Below are positions 1 through 10,640 of a stretch of DNA of 64,000 bases, in pieces. The DNA lies in NCBI GenBank assembly GCA_973895155.1, contig OZ316891.1, forward strand, positions 17,794,001-17,858,000. Reading direction: 5' to 3'. The position numbers and the translations under genes are program-made. Under the pieces are notes generated by a model that saw only the letters and a program-made list of their open reading frames with translations, ran no database searches and was not told the DNA's origin. This DNA comes from Marsupella aquatica (taxonomy: Eukaryota > Marchantiophyta). The first letter of the stretch is position 1, and each line of letters starts with the position of its first letter.

Positions 1-420
1 GCCGAGGATAGGAAGGGAAGGACAGGAAGGAGGAGCACGAGGAGGATCAGCCGGAGGGGAGGGGAGGGGACGGGAGGAGCGAGAAAGTGCTCTCTTACTC
101 ACGAGTTCTACAGTCCACTTGGGAGGACGGAGGAGAGACGGGCTGGTTTGTTGGTTGCAGCGGTGTAGACAATCCACTCCACTATAGTATTGGATTTGAG
201 GTCTCGCGCAGCTGTACGTACTGTAGATGGTGGTGGTGGAGTACACTCATAAGAATAGTCCGTGGTAGTGTAGTGCATTGCTTTGGGAGAAGGAACATAG
301 ACACATAGATAATGTTGGGGGCATCGTAGTTGGTGTTGTCTGGTGTAGTGGTGGCGTCTGCTTCTGCTGCTCCTGCTGGTGCTTCATGATACTGGTGTCG
401 GTTGAAGTGACGCCATAGCT
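1..420 (+). promoter_or_regulatory. 5' flank / probable 5' UTR of the MCTP gene
   Basis: This is the sequence before the MCTP start codon. The first 90 bases are strongly purine-rich (GGAGG/GGGGA runs), as is common in plant leaders. No TATA box or transcription start can be fixed by eye. The short open frames here are not conserved-looking and I do not call them genes. Whether the window opens inside the transcript or inside the promoter is unknown. Confidence 0.4.
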
Positions 421-3400
421 ATGGCGCCCCCGAGGAAGCTCATTGTGGAGATCATCGGTGCTCGTAATCTTATGCCCAAAGATGGCACCGGGTCTGCTAG
501 CGCCTTTTGTACTGTACGTTCTTACTTTCTCTTTCGCGGCTTCTTCCCCGTCCTTGAGATTTCTATAGTTCTCGCATGTCCGTTCTAAGGCACTAGTTCA
601 TGACTTAGAGATGAGATGAAGAGGATTATGTGTTTACAAGGAGTTGTCTGCACTGTACCACTTTCACTGAGTAGTGGCTACTCCTCTCGTACTGCGCTGA
701 CGATGGCTAATTACCTTGGGTTGTCTGCAGCTTGATTATGACGGGAATCGACGGAAGACGAAGACTAAACACAAGGACCTCAGTCCAACTTGGGGCGACA
801 AGGTAGTTTGCTCCCTGTCCACCCCCTCTACATTTTCTCTTCTCTACGATTCAAGTGACGGGGGCTCTAGTCAGATGGATGGTTCCTGTGTACCCCTCCA
901 CGCCCCCCCTTCCCCTGAGATTCTATAATGCTGGCATGGATCTGGAGGTTTTGGTGATGGGTCTGGTTTTTGCTTCTTTACTGACGCTGAACGTCGTTCG
1001 ACCGATGTCTCATTCTGTGAATGCAGTTCGACTTCATCTATGGTGATCCGTTGGGCATGCTGGAAATCAATGTGTACAATGAAAGGAAAGGAGGAACTAG
1101 GCGGCACGGATTTCTTGGAAGGGTCCAGATCAAAGTGGAGTTTGTTGTGAAACAGGGGCAGGAAGCTTTGCAGTGGCTGCGACTAGACAAGCGAGGACTG
1201 TTCTCTCACGTTAAGGGCGAATTAGGGTAAGCACTAAGGTTTTGATCGACGTGAAGACCTCACTTGGGGTCGGTAGGAGATTTGGACCTACATCTGCATG
1301 GGGCAGTGGTTATCCAAAGTGAATTCATTCGATCTCAACAGAGGGCAATTGTTTGCACGGTAGTTGGAGTTGTAACAACATTTTGGCAGACTTCCCTTCC
1401 GGGATTTTTAAGGGGCTACCCGTGAATCAGAAGTGTGGTCAATGAAATGCATGGATGAGCAATGAAGCAGAAAGAGATTTCGTTGCTCTCCGAAATTCGA
1501 AGGCAATCATGCGGAGCCAATTAAGACAAGTGCAGACATAAGTGGACCGGAAGTTTTCTATCCTTACATATTTTTAATTAGCGGGAACAGAATCCTGGGA
1601 GCTGCGTATTTGAGCTCAGCTACGAGGGACCATGCTAAGGAGTTTCTTTCCTCGATGGCTATCGTCTGCCAGGGCCGTTTCCATGTTCGCCAGTGATGAA
1701 TTAAAGTGATGTAATTCTAGTCGCGTCAGGAATGCTGTCAACGGAGGTACATGTTCATGAGCTTTGTATGTGTTGTGGTGATGTGCACGTTTTCACAGCT
1801 TCTTCGTGTATGTGCAGCGTCAAAGTGTGGATCGAGGAGCCGAAACCCCCACTACCCGACCCACCGAAGCCCAAGCCGGAGCCTAAAGAGGTTCCACTAC
1901 CGAAAGAGCCACCTCCTCCGAAGAAAGAGGAGCCCCCCCATGTCCACACCGTTGCACCAAATGAATTTAAGGTCAAGGATGTTGTCCACAAGAACATTGG
2001 AACAGCTATGGAGTACCAGCACTCCTACGATCTCGTGGAACCCATGCAATACTTGTACGTCAAGGTCGTGAGGGCTCGGAATTTGGCAGCCAAGGATGCG
2101 GGTGGAACTAGTGATCCCGTAAGTGCCTGGTCCTCTGTCTATGCAGTCTGTGTTTTCCTGGTGTTTTGGTTAATTTGGGTGCTCATCCGTTGCGTTGTTG
2201 CGGAGCAGTATGTGAAAGTCTCTGTCGGGGAAATCAGTGCGAAGACGCAAGTGATTCCCAAGGACTTGAATCCGGAATGGAATAGGGTGTTTGCGTTCTC
2301 CAAAGACAAGCTCAGTGGCCAATTTCTGGAGATTTCCGTTTGGGATACGGTATGTCTGCTTCCATTCTAGACCTCTGGATAACTTTCGCTTCAGTATCTG
2401 AAGTAAGACCTACCTACGAATTGAGCGCTCCACTGACAGATCCTGCTTATTGCCATTACAGGATATGGTCGGGGCCGACGACTTTCTGGGTGCTCTTTCG
2501 TTCTTGCTGGAAGAAATCCCCTCGAGGAAGCCTCCTGAAAGCCCGCTTGCCCCTTTGTGGTACAAGTTAGAGGAAAGACCAGGCAAAACCAGAGTGAAAG
2601 GTACGTCCTTTTAACAGATGTTTCGCTAGCTGGTTTTGATTGTCCTACTGCTAAATTTCCGGCTCATCTGCTGTGTGGGTCTGAATTTTCGATGTATAAT
2701 CTCAGGTGAGCTTATGATGGCCCTTTGGATGGGCAATCAGGCCGATGAGGCGTTTCAAGAGGCTTGGCAGTCTGATACCGGTGGCCATGCGCACTTCCGG
2801 TCGAAGGTGTATCTGTCACCGAAGTTGTGGTATTTGAGAGTCCATATCATCGAGGCACAAGATCTTTTGCCTCCGGACAAGGGTCGGACTGCTGAACCGG
2901 TACGCGGTCTACATACAACCTCTTTTCTCTTTGGACTGTTAGCACGCTTTGACCCCTTCTGGATGGGGTTCTTATTACAGTTTTTGAAACGCCATTTTGG
3001 GTTTGGTTTTGCAGTTCGTGGAAGTAAGTCTCGGACCGGTGCAAATCAAGAAGTTGTATGTCCCCAGTGCAAAGGGTACCAGTCCTGTCTGGCAGAAAGA
3101 TCTAATGTTTGTCGCTGCCGAGCCCTTTGAAGAGCTGCTTCAAGTAACTGTTAAGGACCGCGTGGGCCCAAATAAGGTATCCGAGGTTCCCACTTCTCAT
3201 GTTTAATTTGTCGTCTCCAGCGTTGCATGTCGCAGAGCAGTTAGTGCTTGACCGTGAGTTTTGGGCTTTTGACACTGATAGATTTGTGGTGGTGTCTGTC
3301 TTTCGAGTAGGATGAAATAATGGGTGGCACAAGGATAGAGTTGGGTCATATTCCCCGACGATTGGACTTCCGGCGACAAATGAATTCTTCGTAAGTTATT

Positions 3401-5419
3401 GCTTCTCCTGTCCACCTCCCGCTAGTGAGTTTGGAATGCTAACCAAAATCCAATAGTCTTCGGAAAACTGACTAAAGTTTTCGTCATGTCTTCGCTCAGG
3501 TGGTATGTTCTGGATAGCACAGACAAGGGCGTATTCCGAGGTCGGATTCACTTAAGGATATACTTCGAGGGAGGGTATCATGTTTTAGACGAGTCTCCTG
3601 ATTTCACCAGTTGCACGAGGCCCACAGCCAAACAATTGTGGAAAACGTCTTTGGGAGTGTTAGAACTTGGAGTAATTGGTGCCAATAACCTACTACCAAT
3701 GCACAATAACCCCGGTGGTAGACCGACAACTGATCCCTACTGCGTTGCCAAATATGGTCAGAAATGGATCCGGACGCGTACTATTACTGACAACTTGAAT
3801 CCCAAGTGGAATGAGCAGTATACTTGGGAAGTTTATGATCCGTGCACTGTCCTGACAGTAGGTGTCTTTGATAACCGGTATAATTCTATTACCTTTTCCC
3901 AGCTCCGTATTCGTCTGAGTTCTCTCCTCTTCTGGAGTTTCTGTGAGTATTCGGGAATGGGTACCAACTGATTTTGTTGGTTTCATCCCGCTTTCAGGCA
4001 TGTCCACAACGGGGTTGCAACGAAGGCTGCAGGTGTGAAAGACACACCAATTGGGAAGGTCCGGATCCGGTTGTCCACTCTAGAGAGTGACCGAGTGTAC
4101 ACGAATTCGTACCCGTTGCTGGTGGTCACTGCTACCGGAATCAAGAAAATGGGAGAGTTGGAGTGTTCGGTCCGTTTCTCGTGCGCATCCACAGTCAACG
4201 TCATGCAGGCTTATCTCCAGCCTCCTCTTCCAGCGATGCACTACTTTGTTCCAATCGAATTGAGTGACTTGGAGAACCTCCGAATTGGCGCCATGAATCT
4301 AGTAGCGTCGAGGCTTGCTCGGTTTGAGCCTCCCTTGCGACAAGAAGTTGTGCAATTCATGCTTGATACTGAGTCCCATCGCTGGAGCATGAGACGTAGC
4401 AAGGCTAACTATTTTCGAATAGCGGTATGGTCTCATGCTTTGCTGTTCCCACCTTGCACGAAACTGATTCTGGAATAGGAAATCGTCATGTGACTGATTG
4501 CCCAAGAGATTTACTAAGTTGTAAGGTACGTTGTGGTGATTGCAGAACGTGTTATCGGGCCTCTTCGCGGTGCACAAGTGGTTTGATGACATTTGTACAT
4601 GGAAGAACCCGGTGACTACTGTTTTAGTTCATATTCTTTTCTTGATTTTCGTTTGGTATCCAGAGATGCTCTTGCCAACAGTGTTTTTGTATATGTTCCT
4701 CATTGGGGCATGGAATTACCGGTTTCGCTCTCGATTGCCTCCCTTCATGGATGCTCAACTTTCACAAGGCGGGGAGGAGCCTATTAGGGACCTGGATGAG
4801 CTTGAAGAAGAATTTAATGTAGTGACTGGAAACAAGACGGAACAGGTGAGCTTGCCTCTACAGCTTCAAATCTCAATCCTGTCATTGAAATATGCATTTT
4901 AGATTGTCAGTACCAGCACTTCTTGAAGTTTGGGTCATCCGCTACTAGTTAACTCCTCATTTCATCTTGCAGGTTTTGAAAACAAGATATGAGAGATTGA
5001 GAGGGTTTGCCGGGAGAATACAAAGCTTTCTGGGTGAAGCTGCTACACAAGGAGAAAGACTGCAGGCGCTCTTGAGTTGGCGAGACCCCAGGTTGGTAAT
5101 TGTTCTTCAGTTGGCCGAGCCAAGGCCCAAGGCCCTAAGCTGATTGCCAACCCTTCATTCTCCTTATATGTTTGGTGAAAAGCTAAGTTTTCCTCCATTT
5201 ACTTACGATGTTGGGTTTCGGAACGATTGCAGGGCAACATCAATATTTGTGACGTTCTGCTTAATTGCAGCTATTGTGCTATACGTAACTCCTTTCCGGG
5301 TTGTAGCGGTTCTTATCGGTGTTTATGTCTTGCGCCACCCGAAATTCCGGGATCCCCTTCCTGCAGTTCCTCTCAATTTCTTTAGACGCCTCCCTTCGTT
5401 ATCGGACCGGATTCTTTAG
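421..5419 (+). CDS. MCTP: MCTP: multiple C2 domain and transmembrane region protein (14 exons)
   Basis: Exons: 421-513, 731-802, 1027-1226, 1818-2118, 2209-2349, 2462-2600, 2706-2899, 3015-3176, 3311-3390, 3500-3877, 3998-4424, 4546-4845, 4973-5091, 5233-5419. All junctions are GT..AG, phases agree and they give 930 aa. C2A is at about residues 1-120, followed by a Pro/Lys-rich linker (about 125-160). C2B (about 198-300) has the canonical GTSDPYVKV loop and a WDTDMVGADD loop. C2C is at about 352-460. C2D (about 513-640) carries TTDPYCVAKYG and LNPKWNEQYTWEV. The C-terminal PRT_C region has hydrophobic segments near 750-785 and 870-900 and ends with the typical RHPKFRDPLPAVPLNFFRRLPS tail, split here as RHPKFRDPLP and NFFRRLPS. 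Family knowledge: MCTPs such as QUIRKY and FTIP1 are ER-anchored proteins that bind plasma-membrane lipids through C2 domains, often at plasmodesmata. C2A and C2C lack the SDPY-type loop, so Ca2+ binding there is doubtful (inference). The start is the first ATG leading straight into C2A. Many land-plant MCTP genes have few or no introns, so this intron number is notable. Confidence 0.95.
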
Positions 5420-7111
5420 GCCTACAACGACCTGCAAGATCAGCAGCTAAGTAAAACAGCTAATCTTTCTGATACTAAAAACTTTTACAGCAAATGAGGC
5501 CGGCCCATGATGCCATGGTGCCTTTTCCCTTCCTCTTATACGCCATGGCATGGCCATGGTGCTAGCATAACCGGCAGCACGCGGAGTGAGGGAGGCCCAC
5601 ATGAAATTTTGATCGTCACCTCTCGGCCATAGTAGATTTTGCTCGGCATACATAAGGATTCGGTGTTCCAAACAGAGGTTCTGCATGTAATGTCACCGTA
5701 CACTACTACAAGCAGACTATCCCGTTGCCCGAGCCGGTCGATGTGCTCCGGATGGATTCGGCTGGAATAAATGGCATTTTCACGACGGTGGCAGCAGACG
5801 ACTCGCTCACTCTCGGCTTTAGGGTGGAGGGGAAAAGAAGGGGTCGAAATAAGAAGATAAGCTTATCCCTCGGTGGGTTACACGCTTCAACGTATTATTG
5901 GCAATAGCAGCCTTTTGACGGCTTCCTCGTTTGCTACATCCGATTTTGGAAGGCTGGCCTCGAATTAGGATGTGGGACGGAAAAGCATATTATTATACCC
6001 AATCTAGAATTTTGCATGGAAATGCTCGCCACACCTCGTCCAGGAAGTGGGTCTTATGACCGAACTTGGGGCCTTTAGTAAAATTAACTATCCAGCGACA
6101 GGTTTTCAGTTCGGAATCTCTGCCAGGGATGGAAACGGATGACGAATATCTGGTTGGATATGGAATTGAATTTTGAGGAAATGGGGGTGGTTTTGGGAAC
6201 AACCCGTTCGTCACGTGATCTGATAATCTCTAATTTGACTGATCTGGACGCGAGAGGCTGAAGCGTAGTCACACATTACAGATGGTGATGGATTGATGGA
6301 AGTTTCAGTTTTGAAACCCACCATAGTGGCCCTGCAACTGCAGCAGCAACACCTTTTGAATGAATGATGATTCGGCTTTCAGGAAATTTATTGATCCTCT
6401 TTAAAGGATCTTATTTATAGCGGTTAAACTAGTGGTTTAAGACCGACGAAAAATAGCATCAATGTAACTCAGGGTTCATGTAAATGTCATTTATCTTGTC
6501 ACTCTAGTTTCTGTCTTGCAACGGCCTCCCTCCTGTCGACTCTTTTGGAATTTTGATTCTGTGTAGTTCACTGGTAGTCATGGATTGGTCACGGTGTCGC
6601 TCTCTGGTCATGATGATGTACTGAGGGAATATGTTTTTAGTGCCAGCACCCAAGCAAACAAATGGCCCTTCGGAGTGACTGTTTCCGCATGCGGAAATAA
6701 TGTATACACTTGCAACCAAGTAAAGCTGAATGACCAAATGGGCAATGGTTGCAAAGGGAACTGAAGTCTGCCATCGTGTAGGTCTTCTGCTGTTACGTTT
6801 TTTAACGTGGATGTCCTGTCCTGAAATTCCGGAAACTGAGCCGTACTTTGGGGTAGTTGAGTGGTGGTCAAGTATTTCAACGCACCGCCTGTGTGTTCTT
6901 TTCTTCATTATTGAGGCGTCAGCCGACGCGATACCCCCCTTGGGGAAAAGGACCTTTCAGCGGAGGAAGCTTGGTCATATCATCAGCTCGTATCATTGAT
7001 TGGGACCACACCACAGCCCCACCTGTATTCTCTGGGGAATAGGGACACAACAAAGTTATCTGAAACGGCCGTCAGAATCAAGAAAGTTCTTCACTGCTAC
7101 CGCCTCTACGA
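5420..7111. other. 3' flank of MCTP and intergenic DNA
   Basis: This must contain the MCTP 3' UTR, whose end I cannot place. The rest has only short open frames without codon bias or recognisable motifs on either strand. I see no RNA gene. Confidence 0.5.
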
Positions 7112-7219
7112 CACCTTTTGGTAATTGCGGGGATTGTCATGGTGCGACTGACTTGAATTGCCTGGCACCTTTTGGTAATTGCGGGGATTGTCATGGTGCG
7201 ACTGACTTGAAGTGCCTGG
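7112..7219 (+). repeat. Tandem duplication, 54-bp unit, two copies
   Basis: The block starting CACCTTTTGGTAATTGCGGG at 7112 is repeated at 7166 with about one difference. The unit is 54 bp, a multiple of three, so the open frame across it reads the same 18 residues twice (APFGNCGDCHGATDL...). That frame shows no known domain and no good gene structure, so I annotate only the repeat. Confidence 0.85.
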
Positions 7220-9300
7220 CAGCTTTGGTTTACTGCGTTGTTGCACACTTTATCAGCGACAGGGACGGACCACTACCTGGTAGAGTAGAACGGCCTAGAT
7301 TTGGGCCTTCTCAATGAAATACTCGGATCCGCTGTATGCCGTAGAGAACAATTCTGCGGTGCAATCCACTGAGGCAAAAGCCAAGGGATATAAATGGCGA
7401 CCGATGAGGAGCAGGAGTCACGAGTAAGTACTCGGCTACATGTATATAGAAAGGTAAGTGGACGACGATTAGTATCGAGCCAAGGTAAGAGAACCATGAT
7501 TATGGATCGTTACAGCTACCTGAGCTTCACTGAAAGAGTAGCTCAAATGCTTACGGAGAGATAGTTCCTCTGAGAACGAGGCTTAATCGCTTTCTGTAGC
7601 TTTAAGTAGAATGTAGCCTATGATGAGAACCTCGTACGAATTGATTACGAGATAGCTCCGTTTTACACATCTCCAGAGGCTGCCTGTAGTAGGTTGGAGC
7701 TTGACCGCGGGAATAATGATAAAGTCTATCCTCCCTAGTCTGCCTCAGCGTTGAGCCTATTCCTGACGGAAAGGTACAGTAATCACGTCCACTCCAATCA
7801 GTGATGTAGATTCCATTCGAGGATGTTGTGACGAGTTTTTCAATTATCCGCCCAGTGTTAACAGTATCTGTAAGAGATTCAGAGAAACCTTTCCAAACGA
7901 GCGTAAGCGTTAATTCCTATCCTCACATGACGCCGTAACAACATTCATAGTTCAAGGAACTCCAATTCGAGCGTCTTCCATTTCCATCTAAAATGGAGTT
8001 TGTGAATAGTGTGCTCTTCATTGGTTTCCTCGGTTTTGGTGCACTCATATTTGAAAGGTGACTCTTTTAATGTTCACTATCGCTAGCGTAAAAGGTTTAC
8101 ATCTTTTCATGAATGCTTTCATACAGTAATTGAACGTGACAATAGACGAATATATTTCCTTGGAAAAAATCTCCCATAGTTCAGGCGAACTTGAGAAATT
8201 TTCTGCTACAGTGAGATCCTCCGCCTCTGGGTGCATGCATCCTTGCCAATGCATGTTCACCTGATCCTGAGGCGGTGCGAAGAATTCCATCAGTGCTTGG
8301 TTGTCAATTGGCGTCGTTGCGAGGGGAAACAGGTGCAGCCTTGTACTGTACTAGAGTTGTAAAGCTTGCGTACTTAATAAATTATCATTTCAGTTTCGTC
8401 TATGGTGGAACAGCAGCAATCATCTCTGCCGCGAACAGACATTCCTTCAAGAGGTTGCAATTTTATCAACTCGATCGACAGTCCTTCGGGCTCACATTCG
8501 TTTCTTTTACCAACATATCATGAGACTATATCGATTCCATTTCCCAACTTCTTATTCGACTACTCTACGGAGGCCATCCATTTCTCTTACCAAATTGTCA
8601 TTTCAATCGTGTGCGCGGTGACCCGTAGAACGTAGCCTTCGTCCGGCAACAACAAGAAGTACGTACAACTACACTGGCCCTGATCCATTCATTTCATTTC
8701 CTTCCTTTCCATTTCCCGCCTGACAGAGCCGTGCAAAGATCTCTAAGTTGCAATCTTGGCCTGGTAGGCCATAGAAGCGAACGAAACGACCAGGACAACA
8801 CCGCCACTAAATTCGCATTTGTTCCACCTCGTGCTTGCGTCAATAATTCCCATGTGGGGGTGGGGACAACGGACCACAAGTTCAGCGACATTGTCGATTG
8901 GCATGGAGAGTCCTGGATGGAGTGAATCCGTGGGCAGCAGAGTCGGCCCGGTCCAGGGGTGGGCGGTGAGGGAGGGGGGCCCACGCCCAATTATTCAAAC
9001 GCGAGCGCACACAGCAGAGAAGGAGCTGATATCAAAGCTCTCCAAGACCCATCAAAGTGAGGTCGAGTCCTGCCGAGTAAGCGCGACCATGCTATCCATC
9101 GCTGATCGAGCATGACATATGAGACTGGGCCAGGCCTGTAGGTGTCGGAACTTGCAGAGCAAGGCACGCACTTGGGCCGGACAGACACTTTGACAGAACG
9201 GCAGAACCACCTTCTGACCTTCTCTCTTGCATTCGTTCGCTCAGCAGCACGCACCCAGGCAGGCTCGCTCCCTCGCTACGCTGTTTGTAGTCCAGCTCAA
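7220..9300. other. Intergenic DNA without recognisable genes
   Basis: Both strands have only short open frames. I found no conserved domain, RNA gene or clear repeat in this stretch. Confidence 0.5.
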
Positions 9301-9309
9301 TATTTGAAA

Positions 9310-9480
9310 TTGTGTACTACCAAATTAGTAATTCATAACTTTTTAACATAAATACTGGTCAGATGCCATGACTATAAGTCATTGCAGTGGGCTAAACAAA
9401 CAAACAAACTCTAAATGGACATCTGTTTATGGCAAAGGCTGCAACTTTGAAGCTTTTTGAGACTCCCTAATGATAGAAGA
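9310..9480. repeat. Dispersed repeat, segment A (copy 1)
   Basis: This segment is clearly related to 59591-59770. Shared landmarks in the same order are GTACTACCAAA / GTACCACCAAA, a CATAA(C/T)TTTTT stretch, GCCATGAC(T/C)ATA, TCA(T/C)TGCAG, GTTTATGGC and GCAACTTT(G/A)AAG. The copies are diverged, roughly three quarters identical by eye. It does not look coding, although an antisense open frame (9411-9737) runs through it. Confidence 0.7.
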
Positions 9481-9889
9481 CCATCTGCACCCATCACAGG
9501 GGATGTCTGGCCAGGGAAATATTTGTTTCTTGCCAAATGGGTTTTGCATGCCCCATGGTCTCTCGCCATTTTAAAAGCTGGATGGTGCCTCTCGCGCGTC
9601 ATGCTTGGTGGTGACGCCCTGTGAGCTTGAGCTCCACGTAGTGCTCCTGCCAGGGTCTCGCCAAGGGTGTGTAAAGGCCATAGTATCATACCGTCACTCC
9701 TTTCTACCAGCGTGGATTCATGACTCATCATCATCAATACAAGCCACGTGGTTAATGAATGAGGTCCATCATTAGTATGACATTAGTTCGTGGACCCCTT
9801 GGTTAATAAAATTAGGGGAAAGAGTCGACCTGAGCCGTTTTCATTTCTTATCTCCGAAAATTTCATCTGTCTATCATAATGGCCAATCT

Positions 9890-10125
9890 ATGGTTCAAAA
9901 GAAAGATCTCAAATAGATCTATGGATGAGTTCTGTCCGTTTTACAAATGGGTTAATATTTTTCAAATGAAAAATTAAACAAATCCAAGCTTTCCTAGCCG
10001 TCGATTTTGTTGATTTTATAATCTTTGTCGTCCATTTTGTAATGCCTCTAGAAATCTTATTCATCCATGTTAAAAGGCGATCTAGGGTACAAAAGAAAGA
10101 TCTCAATGAGATCTACGACTGAGTA
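9890..10125. repeat. Short direct repeat around AAAAGAAAGATCTCAA
   Basis: The motif CAAAAGAAAGATCTCAA.. followed by (T)AGATCTA(T/C)G occurs near 9896 and again near 10089, about 193 bp apart. Both copies are followed by AT-rich sequence. It is probably an internally duplicated piece of an old mobile element, and no coding capacity is visible. Confidence 0.55.
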
Positions 10126-10444
10126 TTTTTTGTTTTGAGAATAAGTAAATAGTTTTGAGTATAAAATTCGATGAACTTTCAAGATTCCAGCCATTCCTCC
10201 TCCCCGATCCTGGGTTTCTATGTGCTCTTCCCAGCATTAATGGCCGTACAATAAGAGAGGTCCTTACATACCGGGAGTTGCGGTTTAACAAGGAAATTAT
10301 CAAGTTAGTTATTAGTCATTATTTATTATATGAAACATACTTTTTATAAATCTTTGAATTTAAGTTTTAAAATTGAAAATGTAACTAAAATGGTTACATA
10401 GTGACAGTTTTAACCGTCTTGCTCTTTGTATTTCCAATGTTTTT

Positions 10445-10640
10445 ACTTTTCTTTTTACGGCACGGCATCCCAAAATTTACACCCAATTGACACAAACACG
10501 AATGAAAACTATAAGTTTGATTCACAAAATCGACGAGTCTTGTTTGTTGCAGTTGTTGTTGATGTGGCACGCTGTGGTGCCAGAAATTTTGGAAGTGACC
10601 TCTAGTGGGGTCCGTAATTATGAAGTGAACATTTGCTAAT
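10445..10640. repeat. Dispersed repeat, segment B (copy 1)
   Basis: This is related to 58665-58860. Shared landmarks in order are TACGGCA(C/T)GGC(A/G)(T/C)CCCAAAA, a cAcAAACA(C/G)GAATG stretch, GATGTGGC(A/G)C, the GTGG(T/C)(G/A)(C/G)(C/A)AGA segment and GGGGTCCGTAATTATG. Copies of segments A and B lie near each other in both places but in opposite order. It is likely non-autonomous mobile DNA. Confidence 0.7.

Noticed and set aside
9411-9737. 108-codon - frame
   Set aside because: It runs through dispersed repeat segment A and shows no domain or exon structure. Treated as chance.
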